Below are positions 40,664 through 52,100 of a DNA stretch of 64,000 bases, piece after piece. Positions within the stretch are counted from its first letter, which is position 1; the number at the start of each line of letters is the position of its first letter. The notes under the pieces were generated by a model. That model did no database searches, was not told where the DNA came from, and saw only the letters and a program-made list of their open reading frames with translations. Origin of the DNA: Tubulanus polymorphus (Eukaryota; Nemertea; Palaeonemertea; Tubulaniformes; Tubulanidae); the NCBI RefSeq assembly GCF_964204645.1, contig NC_134025.1, positions 5,089,001 to 5,153,000 of the forward strand, given 5' to 3'. Position numbers and translations under genes: made by a program.

Positions 40664-42941
40664 GTGAGCCAAAAGTTGTTGCATGAAAACTTCAATGTAC
40701 AATATGAAAAAATGATCAAATATTGAAAAAAAATATATTTTACTGTATGAAATTACAGGTGTCCGCAGAAGACGGCTGGCTTAGATTGTATGACGACGTC
40801 TTTGATATACAAAATCTCACCGAGGCAGAACAGATTAAAATCAGTATGAAGTTATCACTCAAAGAGTCACATCTCCGTCAGAGTGCAGAGAAAAGGCTTC
40901 AATCTCTAGTTTCCGAATCCAATCTGAATATTGTGTCGGTCGCGGATGACGGAAGCTGCTTTTTTTGCAGCTGTTGTCGAACAATTGAGGCGAGAAAACG
41001 TTGACATAACAGCACATGAGCTACGATTAATGGCTGTTTCATACCTTTCTGAAAATAGATATTGCGCTGTAAGTAAATTAAAAACCCATTGATATATCAA
41101 GACAGACTACAATAAATATTATATACACATATTATGGTTTGCTTCGCTGGATGGGGCTGATAAGGCCGACTTTCTGGAGTCTCATCTGACATGGCCATTA
41201 TATCTTAATAAAATGAGACAAAGAACCACCTGGGCCGATGCTTTAGTTGTCCGTGCCACAGCTGACTGTTAAGGGAGACCAATGGTACTATATACCAGTT
41301 CAGAGCAGTCAAACATCAATATGATAGATCCTGTCGAATGTAAAAATGCTGAACCCATCTTACTAGGGCATATTCAAGATATTCACTACGTTGCCCTAGT
41401 AAAAAGGAGCTATATCCCATGACGACGCGTGTCAGTCGAGAGTGTCAGAGGGTACCCTTGCGGCCTAACCCACGGAAGACGGTAAGTTGATAGTATATGC
41501 CACCCCTTCTGACTATTTGGCAAAAATAATACAGCCATCAGAAGCCTTGTTCATGTCAGCTAAGGGTTAATTAATTGAATTTCATAGCGTCAAAGTGACA
41601 GTTACCTCTGAGAACCGCAGAAAAAAAGAAGACGGGTTGTCGATAAAGGAATCTACTGCGTTTGCAAGAAACCAGATGATGGAAGGTAAAGCTTAATTAT
41701 ATCATATAAGATCAGGCTGTTGTTTTAAGATTCAGTCGTCATTGTCGAAAAAATCTTTTACCTTCACTTTCACTTTCACTTACCTTCACTTTCAAAATTT
41801 TCTGCATTTGCATTTTGGGAAGTATTTGCAATGCGATGAATGTAGTGGGTGGTTCCATCCGAAATGTATTGGTCTGAACGAAGATACTGTGGAGAAAATT
41901 GACTATAGATGCGAAACGTGTTTTTAGGTAAGCGATGAACTAAAAAAATATTTTGATCAAATAAGCTATGCCTATATCCTTGCTATGCTATCCTTTTATA
42001 CAATGTGATTGCATTCTTTTTATATAGGTACCTAAACGATTCATTAAGAGTCAGGTATGGAATCCGATACATAATGCATACGAAACTCTTGCCATTTTCC
42101 ACTAGAAAGCAATGAATCAAATGTTTTTCTTTTCGCAGCTTGGCGCGGTTGAATATCACGTTTCTCGTATAATTAATGCCGAGATAAAAGACAAGAGGTA
42201 AATATTGTACCTTAGTAGAAATCTCGCCAGTTTGTTGAATTTTTCAAACTTTTGTTGATAATATACAATCTTTGGTTTCAGAAGGCCGGAATTCAGGAGA
42301 CATTTGGACTTGATTAACAAAGACCATGAAAGAGCCGAAAAAGAACTGAAAGGATATGGCTATGGGCTTTTAACTGATGAGGTAAGCATTGATAACAGAA
42401 AATATGAAATGCGTACAAATAAATGAGCTTTCTTTCGATCATCGTAATATTCAATATTTTAAAGGGCCATGCATATCTCTATAGTGTAATGAAATCATAC
42501 GTCAGCCCTACCTTTGCGGACAAATCGTAAGTATATACATGAATCAGACGTGAAGTTTTTTTACTATATTTCGAAATGATAATCAATTCATTTCAATTAC
42601 AGGAAACCATATTCAACTCGCTACATGACCCTCCGACAACATCATTCTAAAATGCTGAATTCAGTTTTTAAAGAAGGAAAGACGTAAGTTCATTCTCATC
42701 TTCTATTGCTAATTTCTTAAAAGAATTTCATCCATGTTATATTCATTGTATTAAAATATTTTTCAGGTCAGCAGTAACGTATGTTAATGACGTTTTGCTT
42801 AAAGAGGCCATTTGTTTATTGGTGTCAACCTACCGAAATATCACATACAACGAGGCTGATATTCTTGGAAGAAGAACAGAGGCCAAAAAACTAAAAGATG
42901 TACAACGACTAATGTCCAAATACTTCTTGCCAGATTATTGA
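40327..42941 (+). pseudogene. OTU-protease / PHD-finger gene, degenerate, in the element
   Basis: Spliced gene with three acidic 54-nt exons, then an exon at 40759-41068 that starts an OTU deubiquitinase-like domain (VADDGSCFF, the Asp-Gly-Ser-Cys box with catalytic Cys). Reading continues only if one T of a 7-T run is ignored (about 40961-40967): AAVVEQLRRENVDITAHELR. The domain continues at about 41110-41421 (TWADALVVRATADC, then GHIQDIHYVALVKR with the catalytic His), broken by TAA at 41270-41272 and by TGA after YIP near 41420. A PHD finger follows in two exons (41621-41685 GIYCVCKKPDDG; about 41821-41926 CDECSGWFHPKCIGL) whose junction is one base out of phase. Six further exons are intact: 42028-42054, 42139-42197, 42282-42381, 42465-42526, 42603-42683, 42767-42941. 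They encode an unrecognised C-terminal region ending RLMSKYFLPDY. Upstream exons were not identified. Confidence 0.7.
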
Positions 42942-43862
42942 AGAGTGAAGCAGTTTTCGATTCTTAAATGGGAGCTGTTGTAGATTGGTTATCCCGTAAT
43001 GATTGTATTCTATGGAATAAGTTTTCTTGTTGCGATGAATTTTTGGATTGCTAGAGATGGTCTTTGCTGAATTTTGGTAATGGTTTTAATAGGAACCAGA
43101 TTGTGACATGGATGTTTGAATTGTTGAAATGCTGTCCAGTCTTCTAATAGATGTGTGTAGTATATAGCCTATAGAAGTTCTTTGCAATGATGTTTCAGAA
43201 GTTATGAATGATGGTTGAAAGATTCCAGCCGGGGCCGAGATGGTATTGTAAATTGTTGTTAATTAGTGGATCGTTTTATCTGCCTGGTTTGTTGTCGATG
43301 TCTTATGCTGTGTACTACTTCGTGTTAAATATTATTTTTGTATTGTGTCTTAACAGACAAGGGCGTTTTCTGTCATCCAATATGAAATGATAATTTTTGG
43401 TTCAAATTATAATACATCTATCCGGAATTGGGAAATATTGCTGAAGAGTAAAAGGGGAAATATGAAAGAATTGATGATAACCTTTTTTACCGTGTAAAGT
43501 AATAATTAATAATTAAATGATAAGTAATAATTTAGTTTGGCGACAAAGATTTAGTAATCTAAAATGCTAAATTGATTTCGAATTCCAACGTATGTTGTTT
43601 ATGTTCAAATATGAATAATATAGTCTTCGAATGTAATATGGTTTACAGATTTTGATAAATAAATAACTGAACATAATTTCACATATATACGATTTGTTTT
43701 ATGTTTTAAGGGGACATAGCCAATTTGGCTTTTAGTACGTACATCCAGCCATCATTGTACGCATATTGTTGAAATAATAATTTCTTGTTGTAATTTTTAT
43801 ATATGGCAAAAATGCATTATCATTATGAGCATGGGACTCAACATTGACAAAGTGGACAATTT
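42942..43862 (+). other. 3' flank of the OTU-PHD gene, inside the element
   Basis: AT-rich, no exon. AATAAA occurs at about 43659-43664 and could end the transcript before the right-hand satellite array. Confidence 0.4.
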
Positions 43863-45145
43863 TAGTCCTCTCACGGGACAGTGTGTTGAACCGAGTCCTC
43901 TCACGTGACATTCTTTGAAACCAGGTCCTCTCACGGAACAGTAAGTTGATTCGGGTCCTCTCACGGGACAGTGTGTTGAATCGGGTCCTCTCACGGGACA
44001 GTATGTTGAATCGGGTCCTCTCACGGGACATTATTTAAAAGCGGGCCCTCTCACGGGACAGTGTGTTGAATCGGGTCCTCTCACGGGACAGAGTGTTGAA
44101 TCGGGCCCTCTCACGTGACATTATTTGAAACCAGGTCCTCTCACGGGACAGTGTGTTGAACCGAGTCCTCTCACGTGACATTCTTTGAAACCAGGTCCTC
44201 TCACGGGACAGTAAGTTGATTCGGGTCCTCTCACGTGACAGTGTGTTGAATCGGGTCCTCTCACGGGACAGTATGTTGAATCGGGTCCTCTCACGGGACA
44301 GTATTTAAAATAGGGTCCACTTACGGGACAGTGTGTTGAATCGGGTCCTCTCACGGGACAGTGTGTTGAACCGGGTCCTCTCACGGGACAGTATTTAAAA
44401 TCGGGTTCCTTCGCGGGACAGTATTTAAAATAGGGTCCTCTCACGGGACAGTGTGTTGATTCGGGTCCTCTCACGGGACAGTGTGTTGAATCGGGTCCTC
44501 TCACGGGACAGTATTTAAAATAGGGTCCTCTAACGGGACAGTATTTAAAATCGGGTCCTCTCACGGGACAGTGTGTTGAACCGGGTCCTCTCACGTGACA
44601 TTATTTGAAACCAGGTCCTCTCACGGAACAGTAAGTTGATCCGGGTCCTCTCACGGGACATTATTTGAAACCAGGTCCTCTCACGGGACAGTGTGTTGAA
44701 TCGGGTCCTCTCACGGGACAGTATTTAAAATCGGGTTCCTTCACGGGACAGTATTTAAAATAGGGTCGTCTAACGGGACAGTATTCAAAATCGGGTCCTC
44801 TCACGGAACAGTGTGTTTAATCGGGTCCTCTCACGTGACATTATTTGAAACCAGGTCCTCTCACGGAACAGTAAGTTGATCCGGGTCCTCTCACGGGACA
44901 TTATTTGAAACCAGGTCCTCTCACGGGACAGTGTGTTGAATCGGGTCCTCTCACGGGACAGTATTTAAAATCGGGTTCCTTCGCGGGACAGTATTTAAAA
45001 TAGGGTCGTCTAACGGGACAGTATTCAAAATCGGGTCCTCTCACGGAACAGTGTGTTTAATCGGGTCCTCTCACGGGACAGTATTTAAAATCGGCTCCTC
45101 TCACGGGACATTGTGTTGAATCGGGACCTCTCACGGGACGGTAAC
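43863..45145 (-). repeat. 30-bp satellite array, inverted orientation (about 43 copies)
   Basis: The same 30-bp monomer as the left array in reverse complement (GGGTCCTCTCACGGGACA plus variable part), with the same four variant classes. It contains higher-order structure: 44581-44820 and 44821-45060 are two nearly identical 240-bp blocks of eight monomers. A block beginning at 43881 recurs at 44151, nine monomers away. Confidence 0.95.
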
Positions 45146-45408
45146 TTGAATCGCGGGTTCCGTTGTAAAATCCTGCGTGAAAAACGTGCATTCATATCCC
45201 CTATTGTCCCCCTGGCCCTGCAGTAAATTAGAATTTTTCGGTAGGCCCTCATGTATTTATAAATGAAATCAAAATGGAAAATGTAATAATTACAATCGAT
45301 AGTTGAATTTATTTATTCATAATCGTTATAGGCAGAATACATAAGAATATATAAGGGACTCGAAACCGCTAGCATTGGAATCGACGTTTCATGTAAGAAT
45401 TCTACATT

Positions 45409-45461
45409 TGTCCCGTGAGAGGACCCATGTCCCGTCACAGGCCCGGGTCCTCTCACGGGAC
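45409..45461. repeat. Inverted repeat at the right end of the element
   Basis: GTCCCGTGAGAGGACCC (45410-45426) and its exact complement GGGTCCTCTCACGGGAC (45445-45461) are separated by an 18-nt spacer that contains GTCCCGTCACAGG. It mirrors the palindromic organisation at the left end. Confidence 0.8.
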
Positions 45462-45472
45462 GCTGCAGTTAA

Positions 45473-48400
45473 ACTCATATGGAATTTTTGTATTAACTTC
45501 ACAACTTACTTCCGGGTTTCTAGAAAATACAGATACGCTGGCCAAAATGATCAAAAATGTGAGAGTTATTTCAGAATTAAGTCTCTTGTGACCACCCTAT
45601 ATTTAATGTCAGGACTAAAACACATTAGAAAATTGTTAAAGTTACTGATGATTTAGAGGGATTTACTACTAGGACTACATTTCCTTGTTTTTTCATTTTC
45701 TAGTAACCGACATGGTTGGTACAAAGTACGGTTCCGGACTGACTGCGGCCCGGCCTGTTGGTGACGAGACACTGACCGGGCGGGCCGGGTTTTATACAGA
45801 AGCTCACTTACACCATTCAGTCGGATTTATCTCATGATGTCCAACCACCACCACCATTAATTAGACAACTGATGGAGTTTTGAAGAAAATCATATGTAAT
45901 GCCCACATGAATGATGCTAAGCTCTAACCTCACAAACGTACAGCAAGCGACAATTAAATCGGAAGAATTTTATTCATATTTTCCCCTTTGTGAATCAAAT
46001 ATATCTTTTATTCATATATATGTATTATATACATCGCTAAATTACTGGTGACAATGATTTAAGTACAAGTGCACAATAAAATGCACTTGATTAGTACTGC
46101 TTTCAGTAAAATCTACCAAAAACCACTTAAATTCATCAAGAAGGAAAATTAATTCTATGAAGGTTATGCCCCTACAATTACATGTATCTTCAAGCTCAGT
46201 TTCAGTTATAAGAATACAATACGTTTGTAAAGTATTTTAGGTCATGGAGTTATTTCATCTTCCTGAGGATCCTTACCCCTAATCCTAGCCCTATCCACGG
46301 ACATATAAACTCTAGTTCTTATGTCCATGCTCTATCATAGAACAGCCTCATAGAACCACGGCCTATATGCACACTTTGGTAGTGACATTAACAGAGGAAC
46401 ATTAAGTGTTCATGTAAGTGATCTCTGGCCAATATTAATCTATTGTTGAAAAGCATTTTAGAGACTTCCATCTTTGTCATAAATATAGCTAATATTTAGC
46501 TAATACAAACTGATATCGAAGGTTTACCCTGTAAAGACCCATATCGCACTCAATACATAAGTATCATTTTGACAATATACCATTACTGGTAATCAAAAGT
46601 TGGATCAAATTCTTTTTTACACACCCTCAAAAACATTTACAACATTTTCACTGAAACTCAAACGATTGTCAGAGCCCCAAAATGTTTTATTACATAAATT
46701 ACATATTATTTCTTAAGGGGCTATTTGATACCATCCGAATAATAATTCGAAATCAGTAGCCTCATTCATAGAGCAGTGGCGTTGGAAGTGCAGCGACTGC
46801 GGGGGCGAAAGCCGCGGCAATAATTTACTGAATGGCGTTTTTTTTCCTTTGAATATCACGTTTTTGAAGAAATTAAGTAAATTCGTCGTGGCAATATTTA
46901 GAACCTGTTCAAAATCTGCATTAAGCCGCAGCAATCAAAAATTGCTTCCAACGCGCCTATAGAGTACAATCTACTAGAAAAAAACAACCTAGTTTCTATA
47001 TAGAGTATGGCGAGACTAGGATAGGAGAATCGTCAAAAGTAAATTAGTTTGAATATTGGTATATGTGGATTGATAGAAGATTTGTATTAATATCATCAAT
47101 GAATGAAAGTGGTATAGCATTCTATAAAAGAAATATGGGATTTCAATTGTTTTTATGCATCAAGTTAGGTTCAGTCAAATGATTCTTAGCGATAAAAATG
47201 GTGTAGACATATCAAAATACCAGGACGGATGTTGAAATGGACTGATATATCTCATAGATTGATTGAAGAAGTACTACATTATGACAATCAGAAAACAACA
47301 TGAATCATTTGAGTTAATCATATTTTGCTAAGGAAAGTAGTGTAGTAACCACCTCTGTTCGTTTTTTGTAAAATTCACATTACCAAAGTATTTTAGAGTA
47401 GATTGTTGGACTATTACCACTAACCATAGACAATAATACCGGGTATATATTTGGGTTCATATCTTACATGTATTGTAAATTCTAATAGTTGTAGAGGATT
47501 GTGGGAAGGCTGCACGTAGATAACTATATCTTCTGCATTGTTCAAGTAATTACCTATTTTGAGTATTCTAGCTACAAATAACATACAATCTAACTGTCCC
47601 TGCTCCACAAAATATATCATCACATGCCACACAATACTGAATAGATATTCCTATGTGGGCTAAACAATCAAACCCATATAATTTGAATCAAATCATTTGG
47701 GCACCAATCCAAATTTTAGTGTGACAGATGAAAATAAATTTTCCACAAGTTAAAACACACCGAGAATCCACAAGACATTTCGTGGGTCTCAACCAATCAA
47801 TTCAATGTGGGCTCAACTGTACAAACGATCCTGAATCACAACAATGCATATGCGACTAAAATAATCTGTAGCATTAGAATAAGCAAAACAAAATTATTAT
47901 GACATTTTTACAGTGATGAAAGAATTTTAAGCAAATTTATCCATCAATGTTGGGGACAGCCAAATACCATATTATCAATCACAGGCTCTTAGAATAGATT
48001 TGTTCATAGCTGATGACCTCTGATGAAATACAGCACACTGTTTGGGTTTAATCATCCATGCTGAAGTCATTGGCGATAATTTTCGAGAAAAGAACATGAG
48101 GAATACAATAAAAGGCACAGCAACTAGAGATATGTTCTCGAGCAGTTGATATATTGAAATATTCATAACCACATTTCAAAAGCTACCTACTTCTAAAGAT
48201 GGAGCTTGGAATCGAATGAGGCTTATACATGACATTCATCTGCCAACGCAAAAATTAATTAATCATAATAATAAAGATAGCTTTAAATGTAAATATTTCC
48301 TGACTATGCAAACTTTATACAACATAAGATATAAAACATTGAAAATACATGAGACAAGACTTGAAATCATTTACAATGACTAGCATGCAATAAAACATAA

Positions 48401-49196
48401 ACAAAGAACATAGTTCTAGGATGCATCCTTCATGTTCAATGTAGTTAAACAAAAACAAATATCAACTTATAAAGCAAGGGTTTAAGAAATATTTTCCATT
48501 CAGGCTGCATGGAAGGCATTAGCTAATTTTCAATAAACCCATGTTTTATACCACCAGTAACTGTAGCGTAGATATTACGCTTCTTTTAGAGCATTTTAGA
48601 ATGGATAGACTGCTGTAACTGTTAAAACGCTTTCTTCCCAAATGAAAAAAGATAAATGAATACTTCTGAAATCTAAATCTGACCAACACAACTGACTGTT
48701 CATTATGCTTTCGACAAACCTATCTTGACATAAACATCATAATCACAGCTAAAATTATTTTCAAATGAAAAGCACCAGTGACCTCTTCACATGGCACAGT
48801 GAGCAATGACTAGCCAAAATAAAAGTATAATGTGACTTCTAATGCCCACCACAAGCTCAAGACAACGAAAAAATCTATGCAATTATAGGCAGATTTCCGA
48901 AATTGTCATTGATTTCATGATTCAACACCAACAGCGGTTCTAGATCTAAATTCCACCACAGTATATACAATATCATGAGTAGCTTTCGTAAGCCTATTGC
49001 ACCTGGTGATCAGAACAGCAGCATGTATATACACACATACAGACACTGTTAACCGATCTTCTAAACTGTTTTTATATAAGCGCTAATGATAACGACAGTT
49101 CACCATAACGAGATACACTTTCCGTATCTCAAGAAATACAGATCTTCTTCCATTCATTACACTTGAATCGCAGTATCCAGGAACAACTCTTGTATT
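45473..49196 (-). other. Spacer / long 3' UTR of ARHGAP1
   Basis: About 3.7 kb with no recognisable exon. Minus-strand AATAAA signals occur (for example near 46686-46691 and 45969), so a long ARHGAP1 3' UTR may occupy much of it. There is no RNA evidence to set the end. Confidence 0.4.
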
Positions 49197-52100
49197 CTAT
49201 TTCACGAATATTTCCTCGTAGTAATCAAGTAGAAGCTTCGTAAACGCGTTGATATGACCCATAGCCGTCAATGACGCTTGACTTCGTGGCCAGATTAGAT
49301 TCGGCCCGAAGACGATCGCCAGGTTTTGAGACGTCATCTTGTTCTTCTCAGAATTTTCTTTAACCTACAAAAAAAAATTTATAGCAGGGCATAGTGATAA
49401 GTTAATGATTATCTATCAATCAATTGAGATATCTCTTACCATTGTTAGAAATGAAATGACGTATTTGAGCACTTCATAGTTATCATCTGGTAGTTCATCA
49501 ACAATCAACCTTCGAGTTTCTGTGACACGTTTTTTAGGTTCAGAAAATGCTGTAAAACACAGGCCAAATATGCCATATAAATGTTACCACAAATACTTTC
49601 CTATACGAATTATATTTCTTCCAGTATCAGCACCAGGAGTTTAGTGATTGATTTTCTGATTTTGCAGTAAAATAGAATATATTCAGGCATCAGGCAGTAT
49701 TATTAATAATGGTAAACTCACATGGAATTCGTATAACAGCATCGTACAGATCAAACGTCAGGATTGGCTCCGGTAATTCACGAAGGAATGTTTTGAGGAT
49801 GACAGCAGGTACATGGATGTCATGTTCGCGGAAGTTCACCGGCTCACCTGAAATATCACATTGCAATCAACATGAAATTCAACTCTCTCATATCATAGCG
49901 ATGATTAGCTGAATATGTACATATACCAACTTACCTGTGTTAAACTTTAACTGCACTGTTTTCACGGTACTTGCATTTGCAGATCTACGAAATATGCCTT
50001 CAGTATCAAGACCTAAACATGAATGTGACATAAAATGTTAATTCAAAATGACCAAAACTTCATCTTAAACACGAGCATTCACATATTCATACATAAATGA
50101 ATAAGAGAATATTTTCGCTGATCTTTTGAAATACGTACCATGATCTTTCAGATGTTTTATAGTCATCTGAACAATAGGAGGTATTGGATCATCATTATTG
50201 TTGGCCCGAATTCTGAAATGTGAAAAAAAAAACAGCTAAGATACAATACTACATACAATGGAATGAAATTGGATGAGAGCATAAATCGGCGAAAAGAACT
50301 TACACATTTAGCGGCAGTCCAAATTGTTTGTACGCATCATCATAGAACTGACTCGTAGGCTGGGCAGGGGTCACTTTGTTTTTAGTGAGCACATGAACAT
50401 CATGACTGAAATAGTGATTCAAATAATCTTAACATATATTACTATGATATAACAAATAGCTTTTTTAATTGACTATTTATCTGAATACAATAAATCTACC
50501 TTCATACAAACATATTATTTTCTTATACTATGAAATAAACAACAGCAATTGATGGGTTCGTAATGAGTATATATGTATAAATGGTTAACAAAAGCGAGAT
50601 CAACAGAATTTTTGCAGTTAGTCGTAAAAGGAATGTTTAAACTTAGTATTTGACTAAATAGGAGCAGTTTGGGGTACGAGGGCTTGTCACAGAAATGTAC
50701 ACTGAAAAATATTGGTCAAAAGGATGAATTGACATGGTTAAGCATATTTGAAGTTTGTATTTCTATGACAAGCCCCTGTGACTGGGTGCTGAACACAGCA
50801 AGTACTTGACGAATGAACAGTCTAAGGAAAAGCTACAAAATTTAACTGTAGGCAGTCTGAGAGAGGATTTCTACAATCCCTGAAAGATGTAGTAAACATC
50901 TTGTTTTTCAAGAAAAAACGTTAAAAAATATGATGAATTTCTAAATCTTCCAATACAATATTTAATATTCATTCCAATTGTTCAATTCTAAAAACCATAC
51001 ATTTTGCTGCTAATAAACACTCAACTAATCGGCATGTATTATTTACTACCTGTGTGTATAGCTCTATGCTTACCATTGACAGCAGAAACATATCAATTTA
51101 CATGCACCACACATGGGTACACAATCACCGTTATTTCATGAACAAAAATATTTGCGCCAAAGACTTTTTCAATCATTTTCACAAGTGGTTAAACTGTTTC
51201 CGTACTTCCAATGTTCTAAGAACAGTTCATTATGGATGTCTGTTATTATTTACATGTACTAGTATTGATGATCGTAGATAGTGAAATAAACAGGTATAAC
51301 GGGTTTATATGCGAACACTTGGTTGCTGTTAGCAACCGATGACATGCCACTATGCCGCCTATACAGAAATCTTATCTCGGTGTCATAGATTTTAATTGTC
51401 AATAACCTAACCTAAGTTAAGTTTCAGTGATCAGATATTTACACAAGCCTATCCAATAGAAAAACAACTAAGATGTTTGATTGCTATCAACAATACAAAT
51501 AATACTGCAGAGGCCTGAACACTGAGTAAAAAGTAGGTTAGTTTTCGATAAGAGATATAAAAGTAAAGGGTTGTGCCCTAATCAAAGGAAAGAAATTTTC
51601 AGTCATGTTCATATTCAAATACAATAAAACAAAATAGTCAGTTTAATTGAGTTAGCTATAATACATATAAACAGTTTGTAGGCCTAATTAATTCTTAAAG
51701 GAAGCACTCATTTGAAATAAACCACCCTTTATTAACTGGAACATGCTAAATAGTTTCACCAATTACCCACTCGACATTACAAATCAGATATTTGGATTTG
51801 GATAAATGAACTAATAACCAACTCGTTGCCATGTTATGTACAAAACCACAAATGGAAAGAGTCATTTAAAACTGAGCCATGACCACTTCCTTTAGTTTAG
51901 AACACCCATGAGAATCAATGAATAATTGAAGACTTGGAGAGATAATTATTCCAATATGGTTAGCGCCTCATGTATTTCAACACGTTTTGTCTTCTATTTT
52001 TCATGATGTTTCAACATGCAATAAGATATCATACAATTTTTTCATACAGTGCTTTATACTTATACGCAATGTTAAAAAGGCAGTGTCCATAAAAACGAAA

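Larger units (their letters stand above)
38758..45472. mobile_element. Candidate 6.7-kb DNA transposon with inverted satellite arms
   Basis: Ends match in inverted orientation. The left end (38763-38814) reads CTGCAGC, ten extra bases, then GTCCCGTGAGAGGACC and CCTGTGACGGGACA. The right end (45428-45468), reverse-complemented, reads CTGCAGC directly followed by the same two blocks. TTAA tetranucleotides flank both ends (38758-38761 and 45469-45472), as in TTAA-targeting superfamilies such as piggyBac or Kolobok. Inside are two arrays of one 30-bp satellite in opposite orientation (39231-40252 and 43863-45145), which enclose a spliced but broken OTU-PHD gene (40327-42941). No transposase was recognised, so the superfamily is unknown and the TTAA duplication could be coincidental. 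Inserted between NT5C2 and ARHGAP1. Confidence 0.65.

Noticed and set aside
43732-44594. Repetitive open frames of up to 157 codons in the right satellite array
   Set aside because: Same artefact as in the left array, in the inverted orientation.
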